64,000 nucleotides of DNA from Micromonospora narathiwatensis (GCF_900089605.1 NZ_LT594324.1:5332001-5396000), one strand, 5' to 3'. Shown: positions 26,499-39,328, counted from the first letter of the stretch. The notes: a model not told the origin generated them from the letters alone. A program made the numbers and translations.

Positions 26499-27086
26499 TC
26501 AGTCCACCGGCCGGACGACGATACGGCGGTTCGGCTCGACGCCCTCGGACTCGCTCTCCACGCCGCTCATCGCGTTCACCACGTCGTGCACACACTTGCG
26601 CTCGAACGCGGACATCGGCTCCAGGCGTACCGGCTCGCCGTACTCCTTGACCTTCTCCACCGCGTTCTTGGCGACGGCGGCCAGTTCCTTGCGTCGGGCG
26701 GCCCGGTAGCCGCCGACGTCGAGCAGCAGGCGGCTCGGCGAGCCGGTCTGCCGGAACACCGCCAGCCGGGTCAGCTCCTGGAGCGCCTCCAGGGTGGCGC
26801 CGCGCTGGCCGACCAGGCTCTGCAGGCGACCGCCGACCACCTCGACGACCGGGCGGCCGCCGGAGACCAGCTCGTCGATGTCGCCGTCGTAGTCGAGGAT
26901 GTCGAGCAGACCCTCGACGTAGTCGGCCGCGATCTCGCTCTGCCGGAACAGGTCGCTGTCGGCCGGGGCCTTCTTCTCGGCGGCCTCCGGCTCGGCCTGG
27001 CTCTCCTCCGTCTCCTCGGTGGCGACGGACGCCACGGTCTCCTCGTCCAGGGACTGGTCGGCGCTGGGGATGCTGGTGTCGGTCAC
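26499..27086 (-). CDS. khpB: RNA-binding protein KhpB/Jag (KH and R3H domains)
   Basis: A 195-residue cytoplasmic RNA-binding protein. An acidic N-terminal 50 residues precede a KH-II domain (about 60-130, GGRPVVEVVGGRLQSLVGQRG with the GxxG-like GQRG loop) and an R3H domain (about 135-190, FERKCVHDVVNAM with Arg-x3-His). The frame is open to 27278, but GTG 27086 follows GGAGATGAG and begins the conserved part. It lies in the conserved order yidC-khpB-rsmG and its stop nearly touches the rsmG start. KhpB partners KhpA in other bacteria; no khpA is in the window. Confidence 0.92.
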   Translation of the reverse strand: MTDTSIPSADQSLDEETVASVATEETEESQAEPEAAEKKAPADSDLFRQSEIAADYVEGLLDILDYDGDIDELVSGGRPVVEVVGGRLQSLVGQRGATLEALQELTRLAVFRQTGSPSRLLLDVGGYRAARRKELAAVAKNAVEKVKEYGEPVRLEPMSAFERKCVHDVVNAMSGVESESEGVEPNRRIVVRPVD

Positions 27087-27298
27087 GGTCTCATCTCCGT
27101 ACTCGCTCGGCCGGACCGTCGGGTCCGCTGGTCTCCCGGGGCCGGCGGGAGGTTCGCCGGTGCCCTCGGGCACGTCTGTACGGGCAGTGTCGCCCGTGAC
27201 CGCGCTCCGCGCGGCGGTTCCGGCCCGGCGCCGACCGTACGGTGGCAGCTCGGGGGCCGGACGGGCCGCCACCGACACCGGTGGCGGCCCGTGCGGGC

Positions 27299-28279
27299 TC
27301 AGCCCTGTCGCTTGGCGGGCCGGCTGCCCTTCTTCGGGTTGGTCGGCTTGGCGCCGGGCTTCGGGCCGGCCACCTTCGGCGCGGTCGCCGGGGCCTTCGC
27401 GGCCGGCTGGGCGGGCTTGCGGCCGAGCAGGCCGCCGGTCTTGGCCGGCTGGGCGGTGGTCCTAGCCGGGGCACCCGCCTTCTTCGGCGGCACGAGCGGC
27501 GGGAACTTACGCAGCACCCACTGCTGCTGGCCGAGGGTGAACAGGTTGTTGGTGACCCAGTAGATGATCACGCCGATCGGAAAGATCGAGCCGGAGACCA
27601 GCAGGGAGACGGGGATGCCGTAGAGCATCAGCCGCTGGACCATGCGCTGCTGCGGGTCCTCGGCCCAGCCGGTCTTCAGGATCATCTGACGGCTGGTCAG
27701 GTACGTCGTGGCGATCATGATGAGCACGAGCACGCCGGCGACGAGCTTGACCGTCCCGCTGTTCGCCCCGAGCCGGGCCAGCTCGTCGGCGGTCGAGCCG
27801 AAACGGCCGGAGAGCGGAGCGGTGAAGAGCTTCGCGCTGGACGCGCTGTTGAACTGGTCGACCGTCCAGCCGTACAGGGTCTTCTGGCTGTTGCCCGGGT
27901 TGAGCCGCTTGAGGGTGTGGAACAGGCCGAGGAAGACGGGGATCTGGAGGAACATCGGAAGGCAGCCCATCAGCGGGTTGGCCTTTTCCTTCCGGTAGAG
28001 CTCCATCATCTCTTTCTGGAGCGTCTCCCGGTCACCCTTGTGCTTCTCCTGGAGCTCCTTGACCTTGGGCTGGAGCGCCTGCATCGCCCGCTGCGACTTG
28101 ATCTGCTTGACGAAGACCGGGAAGAGGATCACCCGGACCGTCACCACCAGGAAGACGATGGCGAGGATCCACGACCAGTTCGTCCCGATCACCGCTTCGG
28201 CCGACACGATGGCGTCCCAAGCCGAGTGCCAGGTCAGCAGGATCCACGAGATCGCGTAGTAGATCCAGTCAAGACTCAA
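27299..28279 (-). CDS. yidC: Membrane protein insertase YidC
   Basis: A 326-residue Oxa1/YidC-family insertase for membrane proteins. The N-terminal segment (IYYAISWILLTWHSAW) is followed by the helix with the conserved arginine (VFLVVTVRVILFPVFVKQIK), the cytoplasmic loop with QALQPKVKELQEKHKGD and FRKEKANPLMG-like KANPLMGCLPMFLQIPVF, and later helices to LGQQQWVLRK. The C-terminal 60 residues are Lys/Ala/Pro-rich, as in Gram-positive forms that bind ribosomes. The TTG start at 28279 lies 4 bases after the yidD stop. Confidence 0.95.
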   Translation of the reverse strand: MSLDWIYYAISWILLTWHSAWDAIVSAEAVIGTNWSWILAIVFLVVTVRVILFPVFVKQIKSQRAMQALQPKVKELQEKHKGDRETLQKEMMELYRKEKANPLMGCLPMFLQIPVFLGLFHTLKRLNPGNSQKTLYGWTVDQFNSASSAKLFTAPLSGRFGSTADELARLGANSGTVKLVAGVLVLIMIATTYLTSRQMILKTGWAEDPQQRMVQRLMLYGIPVSLLVSGSIFPIGVIIYWVTNNLFTLGQQQWVLRKFPPLVPPKKAGAPARTTAQPAKTGGLLGRKPAQPAAKAPATAPKVAGPKPGAKPTNPKKGSRPAKRQG

Positions 28280-28283
28280 TTTC

Positions 28284-28571
28284 TCAGGCTCCAGTCACGT
28301 CGGCGCGGCGGCGCGCGACCGGCTCAGGCACCGGGTCGTGTCCACCTGGGTGAAAGGGGTGGCAGCGCGACAGCCGCCGGACCGTCAGCCAGGCTCCCCG
28401 TAGCGCGCCGTGCCGGGAGACCGCCTCCACGGCGTAGGCACTGCACGACGGGTAGAACCGGCAGCGGGCCGGCAGTGCCGGACTTATCCACCGACGGTAC
28501 GCGATGATGGGTACCAGCAGCATGCGGGCACCGGTAGTCGTCGGCCGCGGCACGGCGGTCACCCCGTTCAC
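28284..28571 (-). CDS. yidD: Membrane protein insertion efficiency factor YidD
   Basis: A 95-residue YidD protein carrying the family block [19 protein letters not shown] and [17 protein letters not shown], preceded by an amphipathic helix ([16 protein letters not shown]). It assists YidC and sits between rnpA and yidC as in most bacteria. The start ATG overlaps the last bases of rnpA by 4. Confidence 0.95.
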   Translation of the reverse strand: MNGVTAVPRPTTTGARMLLVPIIAYRRWISPALPARCRFYPSCSAYAVEAVSRHGALRGAWLTVRRLSRCHPFHPGGHDPVPEPVARRRADVTGA

Positions 28572-28981
28572 CGGGACCGTCGCCCCCGGGAGGCCCGCGC
28601 GGCGGCGACGGCGGCGTCCAGGTCGGCCCCCAGTCGAGCGTACGACGCCTCGGCGGCCTGCGGCAGTGCGCGGACCACCAGGGTGCTGCCGGTGGGCAGC
28701 TCGCCCAGGCGCTCGCGGACCAGGTGCCGGAGCCGGCGGCGGACCTTGTTCCGGACCACGGCGTTGCCGACCGCCTTGGACACGACGAAGCCGGCGCGGC
28801 TCGGTGCGGAGGTCTCCGCACCGACGCTTCGCGCCGGCTCCGGCGGGTTTGTCGCTGGGTGTCCGGTCTGCTCGGGGAGGGTCAGGTGCACCACAACGGC
28901 ACCTCGGCCGACGCGTCGGCCACCCCGGACCGCTGCGGCGAAATCGCTACTGCGCCGCAGTCGCTGCGCGGCGGCCAGCAC
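28568..28981 (-). CDS. rnpA: Ribonuclease P protein component
   Basis: Protein subunit of RNase P, which matures tRNA 5' ends. The 137-residue product starts [14 protein letters not shown], has the family RNR motif ([21 protein letters not shown]) and the terminal [15 protein letters not shown]. An extra proline-rich loop of about 20 residues lies between strand 1 and the RNR helix. GTG 28981; L34 is directly upstream, the universal rpmH-rnpA pair. Confidence 0.95.
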   Translation of the reverse strand: MLAAAQRLRRSSDFAAAVRGGRRVGRGAVVVHLTLPEQTGHPATNPPEPARSVGAETSAPSRAGFVVSKAVGNAVVRNKVRRRLRHLVRERLGELPTGSTLVVRALPQAAEASYARLGADLDAAVAAARASRGRRSR

Positions 28982-29010
28982 GACTGCCCACGTCCCCGGA
29001 CCTGTCGGCC

Positions 29011-29148
29011 TCAGGCCGACAGGCGGGTACGGCCCTTGGAACGACGGGTCGAGATGATGGCACGGCCGGCACGGGTGCGCATGCGCAGCCGGAAGCCGTG
29101 GGTCTTCGCGCGCCGGCGGGTGTTCGGCTGGTAGGTGCGCTTGCTCAC
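29011..29148 (-). CDS. rpmH: 50S ribosomal protein L34
   Basis: A 45-residue basic protein starting [18 protein letters not shown] and ending KGRTRLSA, an unmistakable L34 in full length. It starts at GTG 29148 and ends 29 bases before rnpA. A short inverted repeat (CTGTCGGCC/GGCCGACAG) overlaps its stop codon at about 29002-29022 and could modulate rnpA expression. It is divergent from dnaA across 574 bp. Confidence 0.97.
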   Translation of the reverse strand: MSKRTYQPNTRRRAKTHGFRLRMRTRAGRAIISTRRSKGRTRLSA

Positions 29149-29722
29149 GTCAGGCTCTCCGTTGTCCTACGCCCCGCGCGGGACAACGCCCGGGGTCGTG
29201 TGGTGGTCCAGGCCACCGCGCCGGTGGCCTACGATCGGCGCTGCCCGACGAAGCGGCGCCTCGGCGATGCGGGGCGGCGACCGCGGACAGCAAGCACCCA
29301 TCACCCTAGCAGAGGGCGACAGAGCAGCCGCTCCAGCCTACGCAGGGGGGCAATGACCGTCAAACATCACACCAGGTGCCCCGACAACGCCTGGAGCACG
29401 ACCGAAGGGGCGGTTTTCACTGATGTTGACAAGGCCGCCACGGTGTCGACGGTTGATGGCGCGGGGTCCGCGCTGTTAGCGTGCGCGATTGCGGTCAGCG
29501 TCGGGTGTCCGGGTTGTCGTGACCGGCAAGACCGGACAGGGTAGTGAATCGTTCGGCACGGTGAACCCGCTTCAACGCCTCCGGAACCAGGGGGGTAGAT
29601 CCGACCCGCGTCCGGGTGGGCGGCCACAATCGGTCGGTACACACAGGCTGTGGATAACTTGTGGATGACGACCGGTCAGCCGTCCGGGCGGGCGTGAGTA
29701 GAGGCGAGGGGGTGGCGCGACG
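29149..29722. promoter_or_regulatory. Divergent rpmH/dnaA promoter region with DnaA boxes
   Basis: No gene is visible in these 574 bp. A perfect DnaA box (TGTGGATAA at 29649-29657) and an adjacent variant (TGTGGATGA at 29660-29668) lie 55-74 bases before the dnaA start, fitting autoregulation of dnaA. TTGACA at 29426 looks like a -35 element but has no convincing -10 partner. The promoters themselves cannot be placed with confidence. Confidence 0.6.
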
Positions 29723-31543
29723 GTGACCGGAACGACCGACCTGGCCGCGGTGTGGACGGCGACGACTGACGAACTCGCCGACGAGATCATCTCCGCGCAG
29801 CAGCGGGCGTACCTCCGGCTCACCCGGCTGCGGGCCATCGTCGAGGACACCGCCCTGCTCTCGGTGCCGGACGCCTTCACCCGGGACGTGATCGAGTCGC
29901 GGCTCCGCCCGGCCATCACCGAGGCCCTGAGTCGGCGGTTCGGCCGACCGATCCAGGTCGCCGTCACCGTACGGGTCGCCGAGGACGCCGGGGGCGGCCG
30001 CCCGCCCGGCACCGTCTACCGCAGCAACCCGGAGCCGAACGAACGCGACGCTCCGCCGGACCTGCTCGCCGGCCTCGGCCAGCCCGGTTCGGCGGCCGAG
30101 GCGCCCGGCTTCCCCGAATTCGGCTACCCGGCTCGGCCCGAGCCCTCGGCGTACCCCGAGGATCGCCCGCAGCCGACGACGGAGGATCCGGCCCCCCGGC
30201 AGCGCACGCCCGACGGCGGCCGGACGCCACTCATCCCGGGCAGCCGGGACGGCCAGGACACCCTGTTCAGCACCGCCTTCGCCGAGCCGCTGCACGACGA
30301 CCCCGAGCGCCGGGCCTTCGACAACCGGCTGGAGCCGCTCCCGGACACCGGCGGGTACGAGGCCCGTTACCGCGACATGCCCGGGCCGGCCGACGGGTCG
30401 CCGCTGCGCGGCATGCCCCGCGACGGCGCCACGGACAACGGCCCGGGCCGCAGTGGCGCGGATCACCGCCCCGGTGGTCCGGTCGACCGGCGGCACCCGG
30501 GCGGGGCGGAGACCGGCGGCAACCGGCTCAACCCGAAGTACATGTTCGAGACGTTCGTCATCGGCTCCTCGAACCGCTTCGCGCACGCGGCGAGCGTCGC
30601 GGTGGCCGAGTCGCCGGCGAAGGCGTACAACCCGCTGTTCATCTACGGCAGCTCCGGGCTGGGCAAGACCCACCTGCTGCACGCCATCGGGCACTACGCC
30701 ACCACGTTGGGCAACGCCCGCTCGGTCCGGTACGTCTCGACCGAGGAGTTCACCAACGACTTCATCAACTCGCTGCGCGACGACAAGACCAGCGCGTTCC
30801 AGCGCCGCTACCGGGACGTGGACATCCTCCTGATCGACGACATCCAGTTCCTGGAGAACCGGGAGCGGACCCAGGAGGAGTTCTTCCACACCTTCAACAC
30901 GCTGCACAACGCCAACAAGCAGATCGTGATCACCTCCGACCGGTCGCCGAAGCAGTTGGCGACGCTGGAGGACCGGCTGCGTACCCGGTTCGAGTGGGGG
31001 CTGCTGGCCGACATCCAGCCGCCGGACCTGGAGACCCGGATCGCGATCCTGCAGAAGAAGGCGGCGCAGGAGCGGCTGTACGCCCCGCCGGACGTGCTGG
31101 AGTTCATCGCCTCCCGGGTGTCGAACTCGATCCGGGAACTGGAGGGCGCGCTGATCCGGGTCACCGCGTTCGCCAGCCTCACCCGCTCGTCGGTGGAGCT
31201 GTCGCTGGCCGAGGAGGTGCTGCGGGACTTCATCCCCGACGGCGCCGGCCCGGAGATCACCGCCGACCAGATCATGGTCTCCACCGCTGACTACTTCGGG
31301 GTGAGCCTGGAGGACCTGCGCGGGCATTCCCGGTCCCGGGTGCTGGTCAACGCGCGGCAGGTGGCCATGTACCTGTGTCGCGAGCTGACCGACCTGTCGC
31401 TGCCCCGGATCGGGCAGGCGTTCGGCGGCCGGGACCACACCACCGTCATGCACGCCGACCGGAAGATCCGCCAGCAGATGGCGGAACGCCGCTCGCTCTA
31501 CAACCAGATCGCCGAGCTGACCAACCGGATCAAGCAGACCTGA
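29723..31543 (+). CDS. dnaA: Chromosomal replication initiator protein DnaA
   Basis: A 606-residue initiator. Domain I (1-95) includes [19 protein letters not shown] long, disordered, Pro/Asp/Gly-rich domain II (about 95-270) is typical of filamentous actinomycetes. The AAA+ domain starts with [20 protein letters not shown]; Walker A is GSSGLGKTH near 309-317 and Walker B reads [11 protein letters not shown]. The C-terminal box-binding domain has [21 protein letters not shown] and the signature [14 protein letters not shown] 29723. It reads towards oriC. Confidence 0.98.
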   Translation: MTGTTDLAAVWTATTDELADEIISAQQRAYLRLTRLRAIVEDTALLSVPDAFTRDVIESRLRPAITEALSRRFGRPIQVAVTVRVAEDAGGGRPPGTVYRSNPEPNERDAPPDLLAGLGQPGSAAEAPGFPEFGYPARPEPSAYPEDRPQPTTEDPAPRQRTPDGGRTPLIPGSRDGQDTLFSTAFAEPLHDDPERRAFDNRLEPLPDTGGYEARYRDMPGPADGSPLRGMPRDGATDNGPGRSGADHRPGGPVDRRHPGGAETGGNRLNPKYMFETFVIGSSNRFAHAASVAVAESPAKAYNPLFIYGSSGLGKTHLLHAIGHYATTLGNARSVRYVSTEEFTNDFINSLRDDKTSAFQRRYRDVDILLIDDIQFLENRERTQEEFFHTFNTLHNANKQIVITSDRSPKQLATLEDRLRTRFEWGLLADIQPPDLETRIAILQKKAAQERLYAPPDVLEFIASRVSNSIRELEGALIRVTAFASLTRSSVELSLAEEVLRDFIPDGAGPEITADQIMVSTADYFGVSLEDLRGHSRSRVLVNARQVAMYLCRELTDLSLPRIGQAFGGRDHTTVMHADRKIRQQMAERRSLYNQIAELTNRIKQT

Positions 31544-31562
31544 GAGTCGTACGCGACGACAC

Positions 31563-31590
31563 AGCCCGGCCGGAGTCTCCCGGCCGGGCT
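31563..31590 (+). terminator. Hairpin terminator after dnaA
   Basis: AGCCCGGCCG at 31563-31572 pairs exactly with CGGCCGGGCT at 31581-31590, followed by TCTTC. It ends dnaA transcription just before oriC. Confidence 0.8.
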
Positions 31591-31600
31591 TCTTCATATC

Positions 31601-32140
31601 TGTGGACGACCCGCGGAGCTTGACCCTCAACCCGGTCGAGGGCGCACGATCGGTGTCGTGTCCGTCCACAGACCGCCCCGGTTTTCCACACCCCCTGTGT
31701 CACAGGCGGTGGAAAACCACGCTACGTCCCGACCCGGTTACCCACAGACTGTGGACAACTCCTGGGGAAGGCGCTGTGGATGCCTGGGGACAACAACCGC
31801 GTTGTCCACCGACGACGGTCGACCTGTGGGTGGCCTGTTGAAGGTTCTGGGGACAACGCCCGTCGGCGGCGTCCCGCCCGTCCACAGCGCTGGGGAGAAA
31901 CCCGGTGGATTAGCGGTGGACAACCGGTGGATAACCGTGGACAACCTGGGGACGGGCTCCGCCTGTGGACCAGAACACGGGTTGTACCCCTGGTTCTCCA
32001 CAGCGAAACCACCGGTGGATAACCTGTCCGACCTGCGCAGACGCCGGTTCTCCACAGTTTGCACAGGTGCGATGAAGACGATGAGTTATCTCTTCTAAAC
32101 AACAAAAACCAATCATCACCGTTGGACTTCCTGTGGATCG
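31601..32140. other. oriC: Chromosomal replication origin oriC
   Basis: Between dnaA and dnaN. I count over twenty DnaA-box-like 9-mers in both orientations. The exact match is TGTGGACAA 31750. One-mismatch examples are TTTTCCACA 31682, TTACCCACA 31738, TGGGGACAA 31785, TTGTCCACC 31802, TGGGGACAA 31848, GGTGGACAA 31915, GGTGGATAA 31926, CGTGGACAA 31936, TGTGGACCA 31964, TTCTCCACA 31994, GGTGGATAA 32014 and TTCTCCACA 32048. The cluster ends at an AT-rich element. Most boxes being near-consensus suits cooperative loading. Gene direction on either side diverges from here, as expected at an origin. Confidence 0.95.
32071..32120. other. AT-rich DNA unwinding element candidate
   Basis: In a very GC-rich window this 50-bp stretch is markedly AT-rich (GATGAAGACGATGAGTTATC followed by TCTTCTAAACAACAAAAACC). 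It lies directly beside the last DnaA box on the dnaN side, where strand opening is expected. Confidence 0.7.
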
Positions 32141-32308
32141 GGCCGGAACGCCGCCGTCGGCGGTCGACCCGGCACCTGATCCACGGGGTCGGGCGCACAG
32201 CCGATGCCCGCGCGCCCTAAGGTGCGATGGGTACCCGCACGGTCGGGCGGGACGGGTGGCAGCGGTCGGCATGAGAGAGTTGTCGCTGACGTCGACGCGG
32301 AGGCATTG

Positions 32309-33442
32309 ATGAAGTTCCGAGTGGAGCGCGACGCGCTCGCCGAGGCGGTCGCGTGGACCGCCAAGAGCCTGCCCAACCGACCCTCCGTACCGGTGCTGGC
32401 CGGGGTGATGCTCCGGGTGACCGACGGCAACCTCCAGGTCTCCGGCTTCGACTACGAGGTCTCCAGCCAGGTCACCGTCGAGGTGCAGGGTGACGCCGAC
32501 GGTGCCGCCCTCGTCTCCGGCCGCCTGCTCGCCGAGATCACCAAGGCGCTCCCGGCCAAGCCGGTGGACATCGCCGCCGTCGGCGCCCACCTGGAACTGG
32601 TCTGCGGCAGCGCCCGCTTCACCCTGCCGACCATGCCCGTCGAGGACTACCCGTCCCTGCCGGAGATGCCGGAGAGCGCCGGCACCATCGACGCCGCCGC
32701 CTTCGCCGCCGCCGTGGCCCAGGTGGCCGTCGCCGCCGGCCGGGACGAGACGCTGCCGATGATGACCGGCGTACGCATCGAACTCTCCGGCCGGACGCTG
32801 GCGATGCTCGCCACCGACCGCTACCGGCTCGCGCTGCGCGAGATGGAGTGGAACCCGGACGACCCCGAGGTCAGCCTCAACGCCCTGGTGCCGGCCCGTA
32901 CCCTGCACGACACCGCCAAGGCGCTCGGCCCGCTCGGCGGCCAGGTGACCATGGCGCTCTCCCAGGGCGGCGCCGGCGAGGGCATGATCGGCTTCTCCGG
33001 CGGCACCCGGCGGACCACCAGCCGGCTGCTCGACGGCGCCAACTACCCACCGGTCCGCTCGCTCTTCCCCGCCACCCACAATGCCGAGGCCCGGGTTTCG
33101 GTCAGCACCCTGATCGAGGTGGTCAAGCGCGTCGCCCTGGTCGCCGAGCGGACCACGCCGGTGCTGCTCAGCTTCAGCTCGGACGGCCTCGTCGTCGAGG
33201 CCGGCGGCACCGAGGAGGCCCGGGCCAGCGAGGCCATGGAGGCCGCCTTCACCGGCGACCCGCTGACCATCGGCTTCAACCCGCAGTATCTGATCGACGG
33301 CCTGACCAACCTGGGTGCCCAGCACGCGCTGCTCTCGTTCGTCGACGCCTTCAAGCCCGCGGTGATTTCGCCCGCCGGCGAGGATGGCGAGGTCATCCCG
33401 GGGTACCGGTACCTCATCATGCCGATCCGCGTGTCCCGCTGA
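32309..33442 (+). CDS. dnaN: DNA polymerase III sliding clamp, beta subunit
   Basis: A 377-residue clamp made of three similar domains. It starts MKFRVERDALAEAVAWTAKSLP with the family RPSVPVLAGVML block; domain II shows the TDRYRLALRE motif and the C-terminus ends YRYLIMPIRVSR (the LMPIR type that contributes to the partner-binding pocket). ATG 32309 follows GCGGAGG; the open frame further 5' to 32204 lies in the origin flank and is not used. Confidence 0.97.
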   Translation: MKFRVERDALAEAVAWTAKSLPNRPSVPVLAGVMLRVTDGNLQVSGFDYEVSSQVTVEVQGDADGAALVSGRLLAEITKALPAKPVDIAAVGAHLELVCGSARFTLPTMPVEDYPSLPEMPESAGTIDAAAFAAAVAQVAVAAGRDETLPMMTGVRIELSGRTLAMLATDRYRLALREMEWNPDDPEVSLNALVPARTLHDTAKALGPLGGQVTMALSQGGAGEGMIGFSGGTRRTTSRLLDGANYPPVRSLFPATHNAEARVSVSTLIEVVKRVALVAERTTPVLLSFSSDGLVVEAGGTEEARASEAMEAAFTGDPLTIGFNPQYLIDGLTNLGAQHALLSFVDAFKPAVISPAGEDGEVIPGYRYLIMPIRVSR

Positions 33443-33483
33443 TCGCGTCCCCGCAAGACCCAGACGCACGGAGGTAGGAGCAG

Positions 33484-34356
33484 ATGCAGCTCGGCCTGGT
33501 AGGACTCGGCCGGATGGGCGGCAACATGCGCGAGCGGTTGCGCGCCGCCGGTCACGAGGTGGTCGGCTACGACCGCGATGCGGAGCTGAGCGACGTCGCG
33601 AGCCTCGCGGAACTGGCCGAGAAGCTGGAGTCCCCGCGCGCGGTCTGGGTGATGGTTCCGGCCGGCGTCACCGACGCCACCATCGACGAACTCGCCGGCG
33701 TGCTCGGCGAGGGTGACATCATCATCGACGGCGGGAACTCGCGCTTCAGCGACGACGCCCCGCGCGCCGAGCGCCTGAACGAGCAGGGCATCGGCTACAT
33801 CGACGTCGGCGTCTCCGGCGGCGTCTGGGGCCGGCAGAACGGGTACGCGCTGATGGTCGGCGGCGCGCAGGAGCACGTCGAGCGGCTGATGCCGATCTTC
33901 GAGGCGCTCAAGCCGGCCGGCGAGTTCGGCTTCGTGCACGCCGGCCCGGTCGGCGCCGGTCACTACGCCAAGATGGTGCACAACGGCATCGAGTACGGCC
34001 TGATGCACGCCTACGCCGAGGGCTACGAGCTGCTGGCCAAGTCCGAGCTGGTAACCAACGTGCCGGGCGTGTTCAAGTCCTGGCGCGAGGGCACCGTGGT
34101 CCGGTCCTGGCTGCTCGACCTGCTCGACCGCGCACTGGACGAGGACCCGGAGCTGGCCGAGCTGAGCGGCTACACCGAGGACACCGGCGAGGGGCGCTGG
34201 ACCGTCGACGAGGCGGTCCGGCTCGCGGTGCCGCTGAACGTCATCACCGCCTCGCTCTTTGCCCGGTTCGCCTCCCGGCAGGACGACTCGCCCGCGATGA
34301 AGGCCGTCGCCGCGCTGCGCCAGCAGTTCGGCGGCCACGCCGTTCGCAAGCGCTGA
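33484..34356 (+). CDS. gnd: 6-phosphogluconate dehydrogenase, decarboxylating (short form)
   Basis: Oxidises 6-phosphogluconate to ribulose-5-phosphate and CO2 in the pentose phosphate pathway. The 290 residues match the short YqeC/GndA-like class. It shows the Rossmann start [13 protein letters not shown], the substrate motif [26 protein letters not shown] and the catalytic [16 protein letters not shown] (Lys/His/Asn/Glu). It sits between dnaN and recF, a conserved actinomycete feature; AGGTAGGAG lies before ATG 33484. Confidence 0.95.
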   Translation: MQLGLVGLGRMGGNMRERLRAAGHEVVGYDRDAELSDVASLAELAEKLESPRAVWVMVPAGVTDATIDELAGVLGEGDIIIDGGNSRFSDDAPRAERLNEQGIGYIDVGVSGGVWGRQNGYALMVGGAQEHVERLMPIFEALKPAGEFGFVHAGPVGAGHYAKMVHNGIEYGLMHAYAEGYELLAKSELVTNVPGVFKSWREGTVVRSWLLDLLDRALDEDPELAELSGYTEDTGEGRWTVDEAVRLAVPLNVITASLFARFASRQDDSPAMKAVAALRQQFGGHAVRKR

Positions 34357-34372
34357 CCGGCCTCCACCGCCT

Positions 34373-35506
34373 GTGTACGTCCGCCGGCTCGAACTGGTCG
34401 ACTTCCGCTCGTACGAGCGGGTCGGCGTTGACCTGGAGCCGGGTCCGAACGTCCTGATCGGCCCCAACGGTGTCGGCAAGACCAACCTGGTCGAGGCGCT
34501 CGGCTACGTGGCGACCCTGGACTCGCACCGGGTCGCCACGGACGCCCCGTTGGTTCGGATGGGGGCCTCCTCGGCGGTGATCCGCTGTGCGGTGGTGCAC
34601 GAGGGCCGGGAGCTGCTGGTCGAGCTGGAGATCGTGCCCGGCAAGGCCAACCGGGCCCGGCTGGGTCGTTCCCCGGCCCGCCGCGCCCGCGACGTGCTCG
34701 GCGCGCTGCGGCTGGTGCTGTTCGCCCCGGAGGATCTGGAACTGGTTCGCGGGGATCCGGCCGAGCGTCGCCGCTACCTCGACGATCTGCTGGTCACCCG
34801 CCAGCCCCGGTACGCCGGGGTGCGCGCCGACTACGAGCGGGTGGTCAAGCAGCGCAACGCCCTGCTGCGCACGGCGTACCTGGCCCGCAAGACGGGCGGG
34901 TCGCGCGGTGGTGACCTGTCCACCCTCGCGGTCTGGGACACCCACCTGGCGCAGCACGGCGCCGAGCTGCTCGCCGGCCGGCTGGAGCTGGCCGCCGCGC
35001 TCGCCCCGCACGTCGGCAAGGCGTACGACGCGGTGGCGGCGGGCCGGGGCGCGGCGGGGATCGCGTACCGGTCGTCGGTGGAGCTGGCCGAGCCGACCAC
35101 CGACCGGGCTGCGCTGGCCGAGGCGTTGCACACCGCGCTGACCGAGAACCGGTCGGCGGAGATCGAACGCGGCACCACCCTGGTCGGCCCGCACCGCGAC
35201 GACCTCGCGCTCACCCTGGGCCCGCTGCCCGCCAAGGGGTACGCCAGCCACGGCGAGTCTTGGTCGTTCGCGCTGGCCCTGCGGCTGGCCGGGTACGACC
35301 TGCTGCGCGCCGACGGCATCGAGCCGGTGCTGGTCCTCGACGACGTCTTCGCCGAGCTGGACGCCGGTCGCCGGGAGCGGCTGGCCGAGCTGGTCGGCGG
35401 CGCCGGTCAGCTCCTGGTGACCTGCGCGGTCGACGACGACGTGCCGGTGGCCCTGCGCGGCGCCCGGTACGCGGTGGGCGAGGGGACGGTGCGCCATGTC
35501 GGATGA
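34373..35506 (+). CDS. recF: DNA replication and repair protein RecF
   Basis: A 377-residue SMC-like ATPase for RecA loading at gaps. It opens [20 protein letters not shown], with Walker [15 protein letters not shown], the family block [28 protein letters not shown], the ABC signature-like region [19 protein letters not shown] and Walker [14 protein letters not shown]. It starts at GTG 34373 without a strong ribosome binding site, 16 bases after gnd, and its last 11 bases overlap the next gene. Confidence 0.96.
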   Translation: MYVRRLELVDFRSYERVGVDLEPGPNVLIGPNGVGKTNLVEALGYVATLDSHRVATDAPLVRMGASSAVIRCAVVHEGRELLVELEIVPGKANRARLGRSPARRARDVLGALRLVLFAPEDLELVRGDPAERRRYLDDLLVTRQPRYAGVRADYERVVKQRNALLRTAYLARKTGGSRGGDLSTLAVWDTHLAQHGAELLAGRLELAAALAPHVGKAYDAVAAGRGAAGIAYRSSVELAEPTTDRAALAEALHTALTENRSAEIERGTTLVGPHRDDLALTLGPLPAKGYASHGESWSFALALRLAGYDLLRADGIEPVLVLDDVFAELDAGRRERLAELVGGAGQLLVTCAVDDDVPVALRGARYAVGEGTVRHVG

Positions 35507-36110
35507 GGTCCAGTTGCCCCCGGCCCGGCTGGGACCGGGACGCGGTGGGCGTACCCCCGAGGGCACCGGCGGCGATGACACCGCGGGTGGGGGCGGGGAC
35601 CTGCCGGCCGGGGCGTCCGGGCCGGAGCTGGCCCGGGCGGTGCTGGACGCGGCGAAGGCCCGCCGGCAGGCGGCGGGTGCCACCCGTCGGCGCGGCGCGG
35701 TACGCGGCGACGGCGAGCGGCGGCTGCGTGGCTACTCCGGTCCGGGGCCGGACCCGCGCGACCCGCAGCCGCTCGGCGCGGTGCTGGACAAGCTGGTCAA
35801 GGCGCGGGGCTGGCAGCAGCCGGCGGCCGAGGCGACGGTCTTCGGCGCCTGGGAACGGGTGGTCGGGCCGGAGGTGGCGCAGCACAGCCGCCCGGTCAAG
35901 CTGGAGAACGGCGAGCTGACCGTGGAGGCGCGCTCGACGGCGTGGGCCACCCAGCTCCGGCTGCTCGCCGGCTCGCTGCTCCAGCAGATCGCTCGCGAGG
36001 TGGGCCACAATGTGGTGCGCAAGCTGCACATCCACGGCCCGGCCGCGCCGTCCTGGTCGCGTGGCCCGCGTCGGGTCCGCGGTCGTGGCCCGCGCGACAC
36101 CTACGGGTGA
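35496..36110 (+). CDS. dciA: DciA-family (DUF721) replicative helicase loader candidate
   Basis: A 204-residue basic protein with a DUF721 core at about 95-175 ([58 protein letters not shown] split over this region, then [22 protein letters not shown]). The N-terminus is Gly/Pro/Arg-rich and disordered. DUF721 proteins (DciA) bind the DnaB helicase in bacteria lacking DnaC. Its start overlaps recF by 11 bp, the usual dnaN-recF-dciA-gyrB order. Confidence 0.88.
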   Translation: MSDEVQLPPARLGPGRGGRTPEGTGGDDTAGGGGDLPAGASGPELARAVLDAAKARRQAAGATRRRGAVRGDGERRLRGYSGPGPDPRDPQPLGAVLDKLVKARGWQQPAAEATVFGAWERVVGPEVAQHSRPVKLENGELTVEARSTAWATQLRLLAGSLLQQIAREVGHNVVRKLHIHGPAAPSWSRGPRRVRGRGPRDTYG

Positions 36111-36191
36111 CCGCCCGGGTGAGGGTCGCCGATCTGGCGGTATCCGGACCGAGCTGACCCCGCCACTTCCCCGACCTGCTGTCGAGGACGG

Positions 36192-36746
36192 TCAGGCGTC
36201 CGCGTAGACGGCGAAGCCGCGGTCCGCGCAGCGCCGGTAGAAGGCGGCCAGGACGCTCAGCTCGGCGCAGGTGAAGGTCCACTGCGGCGGATCGCCGTTC
36301 TCGTCGCGCAGCCTGTCGAGCCGGCTGTCCAGCCAGCGCAGCTGCTGCTCGGCCAGTCGGCCGTCGCCCAGCAGCGACCGCAGCACCTCGCTGACCGACT
36401 CGAAGGTCACCGCCTCGTCGATCGGCCGGTGCCGGGCGACGAACTTCTCCAGCCCGTCGGCGATCCAGGAACACCCGTCGGGGTCGATCACGGGGTCCTC
36501 GTCCTCGGCCGCGTTCTCCGTGGCGTAGAGCACATTTTCCAGGCCGAGGATCAGGTCAACCAGTTCGGTGTACGCGGTCGCGCGCACCGTGCCGGTCTTG
36601 GCGATCAACTCGGCGAGCGCCGCGGTGGGGCCGGAGACGCGTGGCATGTCCACGATCTCCCCGAAGTCGACGAACTCGGCCGGCGCGACCGGGTCGTAGA
36701 AGCGGCCGGTCCGCGGCCAGTGCACCGCGACGTTGTCCAGCCCCAT
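36192..36746 (-). CDS. Conserved hypothetical protein between dciA and gyrB
   Basis: A 184-residue acidic soluble protein that I do not recognise. It opens MGLDNVAVHWPRTGRFYDP and ends ELSVLAAFYRRCADRGFAVYADA. No membrane segment, signal peptide or known motif is seen; it contains several short helices with Asp/Glu. Codon choice looks like the neighbours. It is read against the direction of gyrB and recF and head-on to replication, which is unusual for the core block. The last stretch (CAELSVLAAFYRRC) holds both of its late cysteines. Confidence 0.72.
   Translation of the reverse strand: MGLDNVAVHWPRTGRFYDPVAPAEFVDFGEIVDMPRVSGPTAALAELIAKTGTVRATAYTELVDLILGLENVLYATENAAEDEDPVIDPDGCSWIADGLEKFVARHRPIDEAVTFESVSEVLRSLLGDGRLAEQQLRWLDSRLDRLRDENGDPPQWTFTCAELSVLAAFYRRCADRGFAVYADA

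Positions 36747-39328
<2,582 letters not shown>

Noticed and set aside
24540..27563. A 1007-codon + strand frame opposite parA, rsmG and khpB
   Set aside because: It is an antisense shadow of well-supported genes; the product is Arg/Ser/Gly-rich with no domain.
29426..29431. TTGACA as a dnaA or rpmH promoter
   Set aside because: No acceptable -10 sequence 16-18 bp away on either strand, so it is not claimed.
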